Source: Zoogloeaceae bacterium
GTDB taxonomy: Bacteria; Pseudomonadota; Gammaproteobacteria; Burkholderiales; Rhodocyclaceae
Length of the DNA: 11,482 nucleotides
Reading direction: 5' to 3'
Assembly (NCBI GenBank): GCA_031267345.1
Contig: JAIRZG010000193.1
Coordinates: 1-11,482 of the forward strand
Shown here: in pieces, positions 11,456 to 11,482 of the stretch
How positions within the stretch are numbered: the first letter of the stretch is position 1
Layout: each line of letters begins with the position of its first letter
Position numbers and translations under genes: made by a program
The notes under the pieces: generated by a model
The model's database searches: none
The model's input: the letters and a program-made list of their open reading frames with translations, nothing else
Told to the model about the DNA's origin: nothing

Positions 11456-11482
11456 TGGCCCGTGTTCCCCTTTTCTGCATGA

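Noticed and set aside
11479..11482. ATG at the right edge as the start of a cro-like gene
   Set aside because: Only one codon is visible and no ribosome binding site precedes it.

Overview
The window holds the distal tail, lysis and immunity end of a P2-like contractile-tail (myovirus-type) prophage, or possibly a tailocin, in a GC-rich host. The host is probably a beta- or gammaproteobacterium. This is inferred from the close likeness of the V, W, J, I, H, X, R, U and D products to P2 proteins and from composition; nothing in the window names the species. No terminase, capsid, integrase, sheath, tube or tape-measure gene is visible.

Plus strand, 1-9400. The order is spike V (partial), baseplate W, J and I, tail fibre H with a collar domain, a fibre accessory protein, tail protein X, and a lysis block. 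The lysis block has a 28-codon candidate peptide, a conserved 87-aa protein, an XhlA-like membrane protein, a T4-type lysozyme and a nested Rz/Rz1 spanin pair. Tail completion R, tail protein U and hub protein D follow. Many junctions overlap (ATGA, TGATG), which points to one translationally coupled late operon.

The operon is interrupted by seven copies of a structured repeat of about 110-155 bp (copies 1-7, at 343-496, 837-982, 4597-4742, 4857-4981, 5860-5989, 7084-7199 and 8191-8331). Each has an array of AGARGAC heptads, a conserved core of about 66 bp with two short hairpins, and an inverted array of GTCYTCT heptads, usually ending in GATC. Copies lie in both orientations and almost all sit exactly at gene junctions. 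For four of them the uninterrupted sequence can be rebuilt by eye. Copy 1 cut the first codons from W. Copy 2 duplicated 18 bp so that W and J both stay whole. Copy 5 sits in frame inside the lysozyme gene. Copy 6 gives Rz1 a new tail whose stop lies just before R. This repeat family is the most unusual feature of the window.

Minus strand, 11377-9463. Convergent to the late operon is a block that is visibly less GC-rich: a short Xre-type repressor without a peptidase domain, an unknown 135-aa gene, a possible 19-codon ORF and an unknown 290-aa gene. The arrangement (repressor followed by unknown genes on one strand) resembles an immunity operon expressed in the lysogen. A rightward sigma70-like promoter whose -10 is overlapped by a palindromic operator lies upstream of the repressor at the right edge. 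A perfect 28-bp palindrome that includes the D stop codon separates the two converging units.
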